From the NCBI GenBank assembly GCA_008692225.1, contig VICG01000003.1, positions 2,845,501-2,909,500 on the forward strand: a stretch of DNA of 64,000 nucleotides. The letters are read 5' to 3'. The notes below the pieces were generated by a model, which saw nothing but the letters and a program-made list of their open reading frames with translations, made no database searches and was not told the origin of the DNA. The translations under genes were made by a program, and so were the position numbers. Origin of the DNA: Monilinia fructicola (taxonomy: Eukaryota > Ascomycota > Leotiomycetes > Helotiales > Sclerotiniaceae). This document shows, one piece after another, positions 1 to 12,069 of the stretch; position 1 is the first letter of the stretch, and each line of letters opens with the position of its first letter.

Positions 1-250
1 GACGTCATAAAGAGCATACGAGATCACCAATATGAGTAAGCATAAATATAGAATATGGTAATTATAATAGCTATAATTCTTTTATTATAGAATAGTAGAA
101 GGAGTAATACTAAAAAGGCGTATATAATCTCCGATCAGGAAATACGGAGTACTTCATATATTCAAATCGATATTAAAGATTAGAATAAATCTTAAGTTTA
201 TTCCCATTAATAATTGGAGGATTATATACTATTTTACGTGATACATTTTT
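1..250. repeat. LTR-like repeat, copy 1 (cut by window edge)
   Basis: This stretch aligns by eye with 9225-9515 in the same orientation. Both share an ordered series of words: a 'tagtaraaggA' word, 'aaaagcgtatataatct', 'cacttcatat' versus 'tgcttcacatat', a 'taaatctattcccattaat' word, and an end near 'cgtga'. Most differences are C/T and G/A, as RIP would produce, and copy 1 is the more AT-rich. Direct repeats in this arrangement could be the two LTRs of one element about 9 kb long or two solo LTRs. Window edge and decay hide the ends. Confidence 0.5.
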
Positions 251-730
251 AGATAAATTAATCTATTAAAACTAATAAATGTAATCTTTTATAATATATA
301 AACAATATATATATATTAATCCAACTTTTTATAACAAAAAAGAGATATTATATTAGAAATTAAATCAAAAATAAAAAAATATAAAAGCATATTATTTAAA
401 ATTAAAAAGGATATTTACCTTAATTTTAATATAACTAATAATTGTTAATAAACGTAATAAACGTTATATAACTTACATTAAAGAAAATGTATTAAATATA
501 TTATAAACAATAAAAAATGTTTAAATATTTAAATATAGAATTATAAAGCTTATTAAAGTACTAATAATATTAACTATTGATTCAATAAATAAATGTATAG
601 CCTTGTAAACAATAGAAAATGTAATTAAAAACAAAATATAACTTTTAAGTTTATATAAAAAATCTATAAAAGAATTAAAGTAATCTTAATATCTTAATTT
701 ATACTTTATTTATTTCATATAACTTTTAAG

Positions 731-872
731 ACTAGCACTTCGCGGAAATAAATTTCAGACTATAGATTTTCGAATTTTATATTAATAGTGCACCCCAAAC
801 TCTCAATTCCATTCGTCGAGGCTAATAAATTTACGAATTCATAATCTAAAAATTTATTTCCGCGAGTGCAGT
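731..872. repeat. Inverted-repeat (MITE-like) module, copy A
   Basis: Left arm 'actagcacttcgcgg' and right arm 'ccgcgagtgcagt' face each other across about 110 bp. The inner parts of the arms also pair ('cagactatagatt' against 'ataatctaaaaa'). It is a decayed version of 9829-9985. In both places a (TAA)n tract follows at once, so the module sits at the left end of the composite repeat. Confidence 0.65.
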
Positions 873-927
873 ATTAATAATAATAATAATAATAACTAAT
901 AATAATAATAATAATAATAATATAATA

Positions 928-1003
<76 letters not shown>
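873..1003. repeat. (TAA)n microsatellite of composite repeat A
   Basis: Almost pure TAA/ATA trinucleotide repeat with a few interruptions. It follows the inverted-repeat module directly and precedes 'cttaagaaagaaatca', the same order as at 9986-10071 and 10683-10852. Confidence 0.9.
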
Positions 1004-1008
<5 letters not shown>

Positions 1009-1410
1009 AGAAAGAAATCATTTTTAAAATCTTTAATTATATATTATTTTCTATTCTTAATTAGAATAAGTACTTTTATATTATAAAAAAATATTTAATA
1101 TAATTTATTCATATTAAGTATATTATAATAATATTCTTTTCTATATCTATTTTATATTTTATAATATAATCAAATAATACTTTTAAATAATATTAGTTTA
1201 TTATATTTCTTAAACAATTCTATTTTGTTCTTCTTATTTTCTTTATTTTTTTTTATTCTATTATTTATTATTCTATTATTTTATTTAGTTACTTTAAATA
1301 CTTTTCATTAAATTGAATTTAAAATTTAAAAAAATCTTTAATTTTTTTTATATTTTTTAATATATTTTTTAATATAACAAAGTATTTATTATTTATAATA
1401 AAAACCTTGA

Positions 1411-1606
1411 TTATTATTATATTATTTATTATTTATTTATTATTTATTATTTATTATTATATTATTATTATTATTATTATTTATTATATTTTTTTATTAT
1501 TTATATTTATTATTTATTATTTATTATATTATATTTTATTATTATATTATTTATTATTAATTATTTATTATTTATTATTTATTATTTATTATTTATTAAT
1601 TTATTT
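1411..1606. repeat. TTATTTA/TTA tandem array of composite repeat A
   Basis: Low-complexity array of TTATTTA and TTA units. The uninterrupted frames across it are meaningless Ile/Leu/Tyr strings. The same array recurs at 11278-11625 and 25979-26086, each time just before the GGAAT-type array. Confidence 0.9.
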
Positions 1607-1935
1607 TTAGAATGGCCGATAGGAATGGCCGAATGAAATAGTCGGGAATGGCCGGAATGGAATGGCCGGAATGGCCGGAATGGAATGGCCGGAATGGTCG
1701 GAATAATTAAGCTCCGAAGGCAGAACGGAAAGTCGGCGTGAAATTAAGGTTTTTTGCCTTACTAATGTTCGACCAATTAAAATTTTCGCGGAATACTTAT
1801 GACCAATCACACGAGCCGCTAAGGATTTAAGGTTTATGTTTTTGCATTTTGAACCTCCTATAGTACAGGTATAATAATCACATGACATAAAAAATTGATG
1901 AATAAGATCTTCGAATCCATAATTAAAAAAAGCAA
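1607..1935. repeat. GGAAT-type array plus conserved core, copy A
   Basis: First come about 90 bp of units built from 'aatggccgg' and 'aatgg'. A core then starts near 1697 with 'gtcggaataattaagctccg' and ends near 'cttcgaatccataat'. The section around 1785-1885 is almost identical to 11925-12025 and is unusually GC-containing for this block. An open frame on the minus strand across it has no recognisable domain and I do not treat it as a gene. Confidence 0.8.
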
Positions 1936-4900
1936 TTAACAATTAAAGTAAAATTAAACAATTTAAGTTTATATAATAAAGTATAAAAGTCAAATTTCGG
2001 ATTTTATTATTTAAAAAACTATTTGTAATATAATCTCAATATAAACATTAATATTGCTATTTAATTTAATCTCACTTGTAATACATTAGAATCTTACAAT
2101 TTAAATAGAGATTGTGTAAAGGATTATAAAAGCAAGAGATTTAACTATAATTTATAACTGCAAAATCTTCTATTAAAACATATTCTAATTGTTTATTTAA
2201 AGAGCATTTTACTAATTTTAACCTTTTTTAAATATTTTTCAAGAATATAAAATTCGCTACTATTTCGGTAATAGCAAAGCAACTTGGAACTTTTAATAAA
2301 AACTTAAAAATTATAAGTTTAAAAATACCTAATAAAATATAAATTATTCTTTAGGAATATAGGAATATAATAATAACTATTTTTATTATAAATTACCTTT
2401 TTATTATATTTTATAAGATTATAGATATAGATAATAATAAGGATATAAAAGCATTTATTGTGAAGGTTAAAAGAATTACTTAAATTAAGAGTTACTCTGT
2501 AATTTTTATTTTATTGCTTTTATTCTTATTTTTAATGTTTGTTAAGAACATTTTTGTTTTTGTTATATTAGAATTATTTTGTTTAGGGAATGAACAACAA
2601 ATATATTAATAATATTAATATTATAGAAATTGTTGTATGTATGTAAGAATTATCTTTACATTACAATTATTAATTTATATAAAATTATTGATTATTTATA
2701 TAGTTTAAGGAATTAAAATAGAATTATTCTTTCGTAAGTAAATTTTTATTCTTTTAATTAAAATAATATTAAATTGATATATATTAATTATAAAAGTAAA
2801 TAGGATATATTGTAATAAAAAAGATAGTATTAATGATTGGGAAAAATACAGAGAATATTAATAAAAAATTACTACTCTTATATACAATCCTTTTCTTCTT
2901 TAAATCCTTAGAATTATATAACGCTTTTTAATATTCTTTTATTCAATTGTAGATTAATACTTAAACAATTAAAAAAATTATTTAAAGTATTAAAGAATTA
3001 TAAAACGATTAAGCTGAATAATATTATTATTTACAAAAAAGCTTTCCAAATATTTTATATTGATACTTTTTATTTAGGTTATTTTAATCCTTTTGTTACA
3101 AAATCCTTTTTATTGGCTATTTGTAATTTTAATATACAAGTTTTACATCTCGCTTTTTTCAAAGTATTAATCCTATCCCTTTAAAATTCTACTTTTTGTT
3201 TTATTTATTGTAATACTTTTGTTATTATAAACTCTTTAATTTTGTAATATAAGCTTAAAGTTTTAATTTTCTCTTTTGTTTATAGAAAGTATTCTGTTAT
3301 AAAATACTTTTTCCTAAAAGAAAGATTATTCTATTTTTAGATTCTAATAATAATTAATAGATTCTAATTCTAAAATTGTAGAATTATAAAAGATTATAAA
3401 ATTAAAAGATAAAAGTTAATATTATTGTATATAAACTAAATTAAATAAAAGGAATGTTAAAAGAAAGAAGAAAGAAAAGAAACGAAATTGTTAAAAGAGA
3501 TTAAAAAATTTTGTAAAATAAGAGTAAAGTTTAAAAGCTTTTGAAAAATAAATGCTTTCAAATTATACAATGATCTTTAATATTTAATATTGTATTTAAA
3601 AGTATAATATATAAAGCTTTTGAAAAGGTTTTATATAAAATCTCTTATTTTACTTGATTCTAGATCAAGTATCTTGTAAATTAAATAATAATTTAAAATA
3701 CTTAAATTTTTGATGAATAAGATTTTTAATTAATTTGTTAATAAATTTTAATTCGTGATAGGTATAATATAATAAAATTATTCTTTAAATATTCCTGTTT
3801 TAACTATATATTTTGTATATTAATATATTTAAGCTTAATAGAGATTCTTTGTTTTTATTAATTATTAAATAGATTATTAAATGTTATTATAATATATGGT
3901 AATAGATTCTTTAATTACAAAATCTATTTTTTTTAAAAATTTAAAAATGGTTATAATCTTTTTTAAAAAGCGTTTTATTTTAAAAAAACTTTGCTTTAAT
4001 AATAAAAATAATTATAATATTCTATTGTATTTATTTTCTATATAATAAAATCGTTAAAAAGTAATATTAATACCCTTAAAATAATTTTTATATTTCAAAA
4101 TCATTTATAAATAATGTATTAGAGAATATCAAAAATTATAGAATATACTTTATAGAGTATTTATTTTAGAAATCTTATATTTTATAGATATTAAATATAA
4201 TAATCTATTATATCTATATAATCTTGAAAAAATTAATTAAATAGTAATTAAATTAAAAAGTTGTAAAAGTAACGTTTGTTTAATTGTTATTATAATATAT
4301 AAAATTAATTTAATTTTTTTTAATATACTTTTTTAAATATTTATAAAAAATATTTTTTTTATTTTTTTTAAATATTATAATTGAAAAAAAGTATATATAT
4401 TTTAATTAATTAAATTAAACTTTTTAATAATCTTTTAATATATATATTATAAACAAATAAAAGCTTATTCTAAAATTAATCTTAAAATATATAAATACTT
4501 AGAAATTCTTTTATATTATTTAATTTTCAGAATTTATATACTTTTTTAAGTTGTTTAATAAATTTTTAAATATTTTTTTATACTTTTTATAATATATAAT
4601 CTAAATATTATTTATAAAGAATAATACTATGAATTTATAATCTTTATTAAAATATATATAAGGCTTCTCTTTACAAACCTTTAATTTTAGATATATAAAT
4701 ATGGATGTAAGCTCTTTAAATTATATTACAAATAAATCTTTTAATCCATAAAAGCGTATAATTTTAAGATTATAATCTTTTTAGGGATCTTATACCTATC
4801 CGACAATTAACAATATACTAGTACTCTATTAGAATTAAAATTATATTAATAAAAACATTAATCATATTATATTACTTAGTTTCAAAATTGTATTTTGCAA

Positions 4901-7900
4901 TTATTACTATAATTATTCGAAAAAAATGGAAAATGAAAATAGTAGTATAAATAGTTTCAATTATAACTTTCTCTTAAAAATTATTATATATTATTAATCT
5001 TAATCTTTACTTATTTATAAATTCTTATTTATTATTCTTATAATTAAATACTTATTAAAAAAAGATTAAATATATTATTACTTAATCCGAATTTTATTAT
5101 TTTTTATATATTCCTTTCTTAAAGATTATTAATCTCTTTTTATAATTTTATTTAAATTCTTTTTTAAAAAAAATATCCTTTTAATTAATTTTAATTTTTA
5201 GATGATAAAAAAACATTTAAGCAATAGATTAATTTGATGATTAATTGCTTTTTAGCAATTTGAAGAGCATTAAATTTATTTGAGATTATAATAACTATTA
5301 TATTATAAATTATTATAAAATCCCTTTTAATTTCTGATTTTTTTATATTAAATTAATTAGATTAGAATATTAAGTAAAATTCATTAAGTTTTTTAATACT
5401 CTTTATTCAATTTTTTATACAATTATTATTCTAATATATAATCTTGTATTTTTATAATTATTATATTATTAATTATAATGTGCATATTTATAAATAATTA
5501 AAAAAGCATATATTGGTGATTAATCAAAATAATTCAATCTTCTTATTTATGAATAATTAATACTTTTATGAATTAAATGTTATTTATAGAAATTTAATAG
5601 TTAATATTTAAAATCTTTTTATAATACAATTATTAATCAATTTAATTTATAGAAATACATTTATTAAATTACAATAAAGTAATTTTTTCTTCGTTTAAAA
5701 AATGTTTTTTAATTAAATATTTTATATTAGGATATTATATACGATTTTAAATAGTATTTAGAGTTATTATTGATTATTGTAAATAATGTTTTTATTGGAT
5801 TTTAATATTTTTTAATTAATTTTTCTTTATATTAAATATAAAATTAGATTAATCTATATAATTAATATTTATTATATTAAGATTATTTATACTAATATTA
5901 TTTAAATTTATTATAATATTATTCTCTATATTATTTAAATGAAAATAATATTTAATTAACTAATAATCTTATTAATAGATCAATATTATTAAATTGTTCT
6001 CCTAAGACTTTTTTATCTTTTTAATCTTTTAATGGGTATATTAGATGGATTGATATAAAATCATTATTCGAAAAATCTTTTTTATTTTTAAAATCAAATT
6101 TATCTTTAAGAATGATTTATTAGTATTACTTTTTTTTAATATGTATAATAATTAGGATTTTAATTTTAATATTTATTTTATTTAATATTTATTTAATTGT
6201 TTATAATATTATTCTCTTTTAGAATTGATTTATTAGATTTTACTTTACTTGATATATTTAATACAAAAGCAATTTCTCTGAATATTGTTTTTAAATAGAA
6301 ATAGATTTATTGATTAATAAAATCATTTTTATATATATAATCTTTATTAAAAGTTATATTTCGAATAATAATAATATAATTAAACTATAGAATCCAAATA
6401 TATAAAATATTTAATTTTACAATATATTTTATTAAATATTTTATATAAACTTAAGGATTAATTTTTATATTATTTTTTATATATATTAGCTTTTTAATTC
6501 TTATTCAAAGGGTATACTTTATAATTATATTGGAAGATATCGCTTTTAATTAAATTATAGATTTATTGAGATTTGAGTAATAAAAGCAAAATTATTCTTT
6601 TAATAATAATTTTTAAAACTATATATTAAAAAATCTTATTAAATAATTTAAAAGATCAACTTTATAATAGATTAATATTATATAAATAGGTAATTGTAAA
6701 AGTAATCTTTATTTACATTTTATTTAATAATTTTAAAGATTAATATATTTTAATCTATTTCGTAATAAATCTTTTATTCTACTTATTTTACTTCTTTATT
6801 AAATTAATGGATATATAATAATAAAAGCTTTAATTCAATACTTTTAAAGATAATCTATTTCTCAAATTCTGTTAATTTTAAGATTATAATAATAGATATA
6901 TTATAATTCTATTTAATTATTATTATTAATAATTTATATTTTTTTATTAATCTAGGATAAGAAATTCTTAATCATTAAAAATACCTTTATAAATAATTTA
7001 TTAATAAACATAAAAAAATAAAATATTCTATTAAATATTTTTTTGATTATTAATAATCAATTTAATTTATTATAATCTTATAGAAAATCAAATGGATTCT
7101 ATTATATTTTGTAAAAGAGTTAAAGAAATTATTCTTTAGATATTTTTGATATAATTTGCAAAATATAAATAAAAAAATATTTTATATATTTTTTTTTTAA
7201 GAATATTAATAATTTTTACTTTTTAAATTAATATAACTAAATACTTTAATACTTGTTTTTCAAGATATCTTAATGTATTTATATTATATTTCTTTTAAAT
7301 CTAATCTTTTAGATTAAAAATTCTTTAAATATTTAAATAAATAATATTAATTATTTTAGATTATAAAATATATTATATAATAATTGTTTATTAAAATAAA
7401 TAGAAAATTAAAGTAAAAGAATAAGGTTTATATTTCTAAAAATAAGAAATTATTTTTTTTTAATTAATTAAATAAAAATAATACTTTTTTTTATAGAATT
7501 TATATAAAGAATATTATTATAATCATATATTTATATTCCTAATTTTATAAGAATAACCTTTAAAATAATATTTGTATAAAAACCTAGAACAAAAATAATA
7601 TTTAAAAAAACAAAATCCATTAATTAAAGATTATTATTATTATTTAAAATATTAATTATAATATATAATCTTTTATTAATTATTTAATACAAGATTATAT
7701 TAATTTTGATTATATTATTAAAATCAAATAAGATATATTTAAAATTATTAAATAATAAAATATTATTAATCAAATAAATTAATCTATAATTATCAAAAAA
7801 AGTAAAATAAACAAAATAATAAAAATTAATAATTAAAATAGTTGAATAAATTCTAAAATTAAATTATTAAAAGATTATATAAGTAAAGAATATTTTCTTA

Positions 7901-9224
7901 CTTTTTTGATTATTTAATAATTATTTTTTCTTTATAAATCTTAGGATTAAATGTTTAAATTATTAATTATATACTTTTAATTCAATCTTTTAATAATTTT
8001 TTTAAGTAGTTTTTTATTTAATTAATCAATACATTTGCTTGTAAAAGCAAATTCAATGTTTTTATACTTTTTTAGATTTTATTTGTAATACAGATAATCC
8101 TAATAATTTTTTGATTAACAAAAATATTTATATTTAAATCTGTTTTTTATAAAAGCATTTTGATTAAAATTGTTTTCGTTGTTACTTTTTGAATAGTATA
8201 TATCCTTGTTTTTTGGATTTTATATATTTCTATTAAACTTTGAATATATTATATTGTTATAATTGTTAAAATTTAAATATAAGTAATCTTATATAAAGAT
8301 TTATTTTGATAATATCAAATTGTACTTAAACGTATATAAGTAAAAACTTTGATTTTATAATATTAAAAAAATCGATAATTGCTTTAATTCCTTTAACCTT
8401 ATTAAGATTATATACAACTGCTCTTAATATATATAAACCATTTTTTATATTATTTAAAAGAATCACTTTTACTTAATATTACATCTATAAGTATTTATTT
8501 ATATATTAATTAAATTTATATTATTATAATAATATTAATAAAAATAAGCTGTTTTTTGAAATAAAAGATTATAAACGAAAATAATCCATTATCATTAGAT
8601 AAAAAAGTAGCTTTTTATAAGAAGTTAAGAATTAATAATAATATTGATTTAATTATATATTTTATAATATAAAGTTCTTTTAATAAAGTATATATTTTTA
8701 ATTATTTTCTAGAATTATTCTCTTCAATTATATTCTTCTTAAAGATCCTTTATTATTAATATTTTCGCCTTTTATAATTTTATAGATTTAATAGTTATAA
8801 AAATACTTATATTATTAAAAGTAAAGATATTAATTATTATATTTTGATCTATACCAATTATTACAATATTATATTCGCTTTCTTATAATAATAATATTCC
8901 TTTAATCACTTTCAGTTTACTTAATCTGTTAATTTTTTAATTATAATAAAAATAAATAAAATAACATTTAACCAATTAATCTATTGAATTTTTGTAATAT
9001 AAAAAACATCAAAATTAATTTTATTCTATATATTTTTTGTATTATATTGCTTTTTAAGAATAATAATACCATTTAGTCCATTTATTCCAATTAATAAACT
9101 ATAATTTATTATTAGATAATATAATAATTTTTAAATAAACAAAAAAAATAAAATTCTTTAATAATAATTTATATAAATATATTAAAAAAATAGTAAAAGA
9201 TTAAATATTATATTAGACTTATAA

Positions 9225-9515
9225 TTATCACGGAGAACAAATTATATAAAAATATATAAGGATTATTAATAGAAGTAAATATAAAATATAGAATATAATA
9301 TATATAAATAAGCTAATAACTCTACTTCTATTACAGAGTAGTAAAAGGAATATATATAAACTAAAAAAGCGATATATAATCTTTAATCAAAGAGCACAAA
9401 ATGCTTCACATATCCAAAATCGGTATTGGAGGATCGGAATAGACCTTAAATCTATTCCCCATTAATGATATGGTAGGATCACATGATCACTTTTGCGTGA
9501 CACTAAGAAAGTTTT
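9225..9515. repeat. LTR-like repeat, copy 2
   Basis: Same-strand homologue of 1-250, less AT-rich and so less mutated. It ends near 'acttttgcgtgacac', which matches the 'attttacgtgataca' end of copy 1. It could be the 3' LTR of an element whose 5' LTR is at the window start, or an independent solo LTR. No target-site duplication can be confirmed. Confidence 0.5.
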
Positions 9516-9828
9516 ATTCTTTTATTTTAATCCTAAATCCCTTTCCTTTCTATTATACCTATAGATAGATAAAGTCTTTTAATATATAGAATATTCTTTT
9601 ATTTCTCTTAATGATTTATTTCTACTTTTAATTTTTTCTAAAAGCGTTAATTTATTCAAGGTATTAATATTTCAAAGATAAAATAATATCAAAAGTTTAA
9701 TTTAAATAAAACGTAATATTATATTGTAAAGTTATATATAATTAAATTAAGAAAGTTAAAAACTATTATCGTTATTATTATTAAAAAAGGCCTTAAGGAA
9801 TAATAAATATAATTTAAAATTTAAAGTG

Positions 9829-9985
9829 ACTAGCACTCGCGGAAAATAAATTTTCAGACTATGGATTCTTCGAATTTTATTACTTAATGGGGGCTAGCCC
9901 CCAAACCCCCAATCCTCACTTCGTTCGAGGCTAATAAAATTCTACGAATCCATAATCTAAAAATTTATTTTCCGCGAGTGCTAGT
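9829..9985. repeat. Palindromic inverted-repeat (MITE-like) module, copy B
   Basis: 157 bp with near-perfect arms of about 55 bp: left end 'actagcactcgcggaaaat', right end 'attttccgcgagtgctagt'. The centre holds the palindrome 'gggggctagccccc' at about 9888-9901. If the outer TA is the target duplication, the layout fits a Tc1/mariner-type MITE with arms starting GCACTCGCGG. No transposase is present. Copy A at 731-872 is the same module, decayed. Confidence 0.75.

Positions 9986-10071
<86 letters not shown>
9986..10071. repeat. (TAA)n microsatellite, left of TRIM insertion
   Basis: TAA/ATA repeat that continues on the far side of the 611-bp insertion at 10683. The two halves were probably one tract before the insertion. 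Confidence 0.9.
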
Positions 10072-10073
<2 letters not shown>

Positions 10074-10682
10074 TCACGCACAAAATGACGCGCCACGATG
10101 CAACGTGGCTAATAGGGTATATATAGTATAATCCCGTGACTTTCCCATGATTTCTCTGTGACACACCCCCAGATTGATGACTAATATTGCCTAGTACTTT
10201 TTTCGACTATTATGGCATAGTGCATTCAATCTGTGATGCTTGAATTATAGCGGAATTCCTTAATACGCAGCTTGATATTCGTATCTAGCTTAATTCTTTG
10301 CTAGTACTTTGTATCTAACTCTTTTTGGCTAGTACAATCGAGAATATCTACTCAAGGATCCTAGATGCATATAATTCAGCGCCGTATTAGGTTGAAGATG
10401 ATTCTAATAGGCTAATGGGAAAGGGCTAATGGGATCCGACTAACTCGATTTGTTGGCTAGCCGAATTGGTCCACTAAAGTGTCGTTTTTGCAGGGATAGG
10501 AAAGTGGAATGCTCAAAATTCCATACAAATATGAGATTCTCAAGTCGAGAATTATACCGTTGCGCCATAAACGCTAACCGGGCTCATAACTATCACGCAC
10601 AAAATGACGCGCCACGATGCAACGTGGCTAATAGGGTATATATAGTATAATCCCGTGACTTTCCCATGATTTCTCTGTGACA
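10072..10682 (-). mobile_element. TRIM-like miniature LTR retroelement (611 bp)
   Basis: Two identical 92-bp direct repeats (10072-10163 and 10591-10682) flank about 430 bp. Read on the minus strand, each repeat starts TGTCAC and ends GTGATA, like an LTR. The base after the upstream repeat begins GTTATGAGCCC, an 11-base complement of the initiator tRNA-Met anticodon arm, the site used as primer by Copia-type elements. Just before the downstream repeat stands the purine run CTGGGGGTG, a plausible polypurine tract. The interior has no usable reading frame, so the element would be non-autonomous. LTR identity and normal GC content among RIPped DNA suggest recent insertion. The flanks are (TAA)n, so a 5-bp duplication (possibly TAATA) cannot be fixed exactly. 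Confidence 0.78.
10580..10590 (-). other. Primer binding site of the TRIM (half initiator tRNA-Met type)
   Basis: On the minus strand GTTATGAGCCC lies next to the upstream LTR and matches the complement of GGGCUCAUAAC, the anticodon stem-loop of initiator tRNA-Met. Priming from an internal cut of this tRNA is established for Copia-family elements; its use here is inferred. Confidence 0.65.
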
Positions 10683-10854
<172 letters not shown>

Positions 10855-11277
10855 CTTAAGAAATAAATCATTTTTAAAAAATTTTATTATTATATATTTA
10901 TTTTCTACTTTCTTAATTTAGAATAAGTACTTTTATATTATAAAGAAATACTTAATATAATTATATTCTATATTAAGTATATTAATAATAATATTCTTTT
11001 TTTCTATATCTCTTCTTATATTTTATAATATATTTTTAAATAATATTTTTAAATAAATATTAGTTTATATAATTTTCTTAATAATAATTCTATTTTATTC
11101 TTTTTATTCTTTTATTCTTTTTATTTTATCTAGTTTAGTTTTAAATATTTTTCTATTTAATATAATATTTCAAATTTATAAAAAAGCTTTATAGTTTTAA
11201 TATATTTCTTAATATATTTTTTAATTATATATAAGATATATAAAGTATTTATTATAATTATAATAATAAGTCTCTTT

Positions 11278-11625
11278 ATTTATTATTTATTATTTATTAT
11301 TTATTATTTATTATTTATTATTATTTATTATTATTATTATTATTATTTATTATTTATTATTTATTATTTATTATTTATTATTTATTATTTATTATTTATT
11401 ATTTATTATTTATTATTTATTATTTATTATTTATTATTTATTATTATTTATTATTTATTATTTATTATTTATTATTTATTATTTATTTATTATTTATTAT
11501 TTATTATTTATTATTTATTATTTATTATTTATTATTTATTATTTATTATTTATTATTTATTATTTATTATTTATTATTTATTATTTATTATTTATTATTT
11601 ATTATTTTTATTATTTATTATTTCG
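11278..11625. repeat. TTATTTA tandem array of composite repeat B
   Basis: About 350 bp of TTATTTA units, longer and more regular than the arrays in copies A and C. Preceded by AT filler homologous to 1020-1400 and to 25740-25978. Confidence 0.92.
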
Positions 11626-12069
11626 AAATAAAATAGGCCCATATAAAATAGGCGGAATGGAATGGCCGGAATGAAATGGGCCGGAATGAAATGGGCCGAA
11701 ATGGAATGGGCCGAAATGGAATGGGCTGAAATGGAATGGGCTGAAATGGTTGACCACCTTCGAAATGGCCGAAATGGTTGGCCACCCTTCGAAATGGCTG
11801 AAATGGAATGGGTCGAAATGGAATAGGCCGAAATGGTCGGAATAATTAAGCTCCGAAGGTAGAACGGAAAGTCGGCATTAAAAAATTAAGGTTTTTCGCT
11901 TACTAATGCTCGACCAATTAGAATTTTCGCGGAATACTTATGACCAATCACACGAGCCGCTAAGGATTTAAGGTTCATGTTTTTGCATTTTGAACCTCCT
12001 ATAGTACAGGTATAATAATCACATGACACAACAAATTGATGAACTAAGATTCTTCGAATCCATAATAGT
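11626..12069. repeat. GGAAT-type array plus conserved core, copy B
   Basis: Units such as 'aatgggccgaaatgg' run to about 11840, then the core from 'gtcggaataattaagctccg' to 'ttcgaatccataat'. This is the least mutated of the three copies. The last bases of the core match an inner segment of the inverted-repeat module (cgaatccataat), so the right end may be a truncated terminal inverted repeat. Confidence 0.8.

Larger units (their letters stand above)
251..9224. other. AT-rich RIP-type desert without genes
   Basis: Nearly all of this is A/T with very few C or G, dense in TpA, and every frame is broken at short intervals. I see no coding sequence, tRNA or rRNA, apart from the composite repeat at 731-1935 described separately. 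If copies 1 and 2 of the LTR-like repeat are a pair, this is the ruined interior of a retrotransposon plus nested insertions. No residual reverse transcriptase, integrase or gag motif can be read. Confidence 0.75.

Noticed and set aside
1607..1942. 111-codon minus-strand open frame in the conserved core of repeat A
   Set aside because: Part of the frame is translated GGAAT-type array, and the other copies of the core do not keep the frame open.
251..9224. Possible centromere core
   Set aside because: AT-rich RIPped DNA of this kind is also common in ordinary transposon islands of such fungi. Nothing in the sequence separates the two, and a genic region starts within 14 kb.
10450..10560. Zinc-cluster-like peptide CRFCRDRKVEC on the plus strand
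   Set aside because: It lies in the non-coding interior of the TRIM, on the opposite strand to its transcription sense. The remaining cysteines of a Zn2Cys6 domain are absent.
10500..10590. Possible minus-strand tRNA (A-box-like TGGCGCAACGG and T-arm-like hairpin)
   Set aside because: No acceptor stem or proper anticodon loop forms, and the segment is better explained as TRIM interior next to its primer binding site.
11278..11625. Possible CRISPR-like array
   Set aside because: The units are contiguous 7-base low-complexity repeats without spacers, and the genome is fungal.
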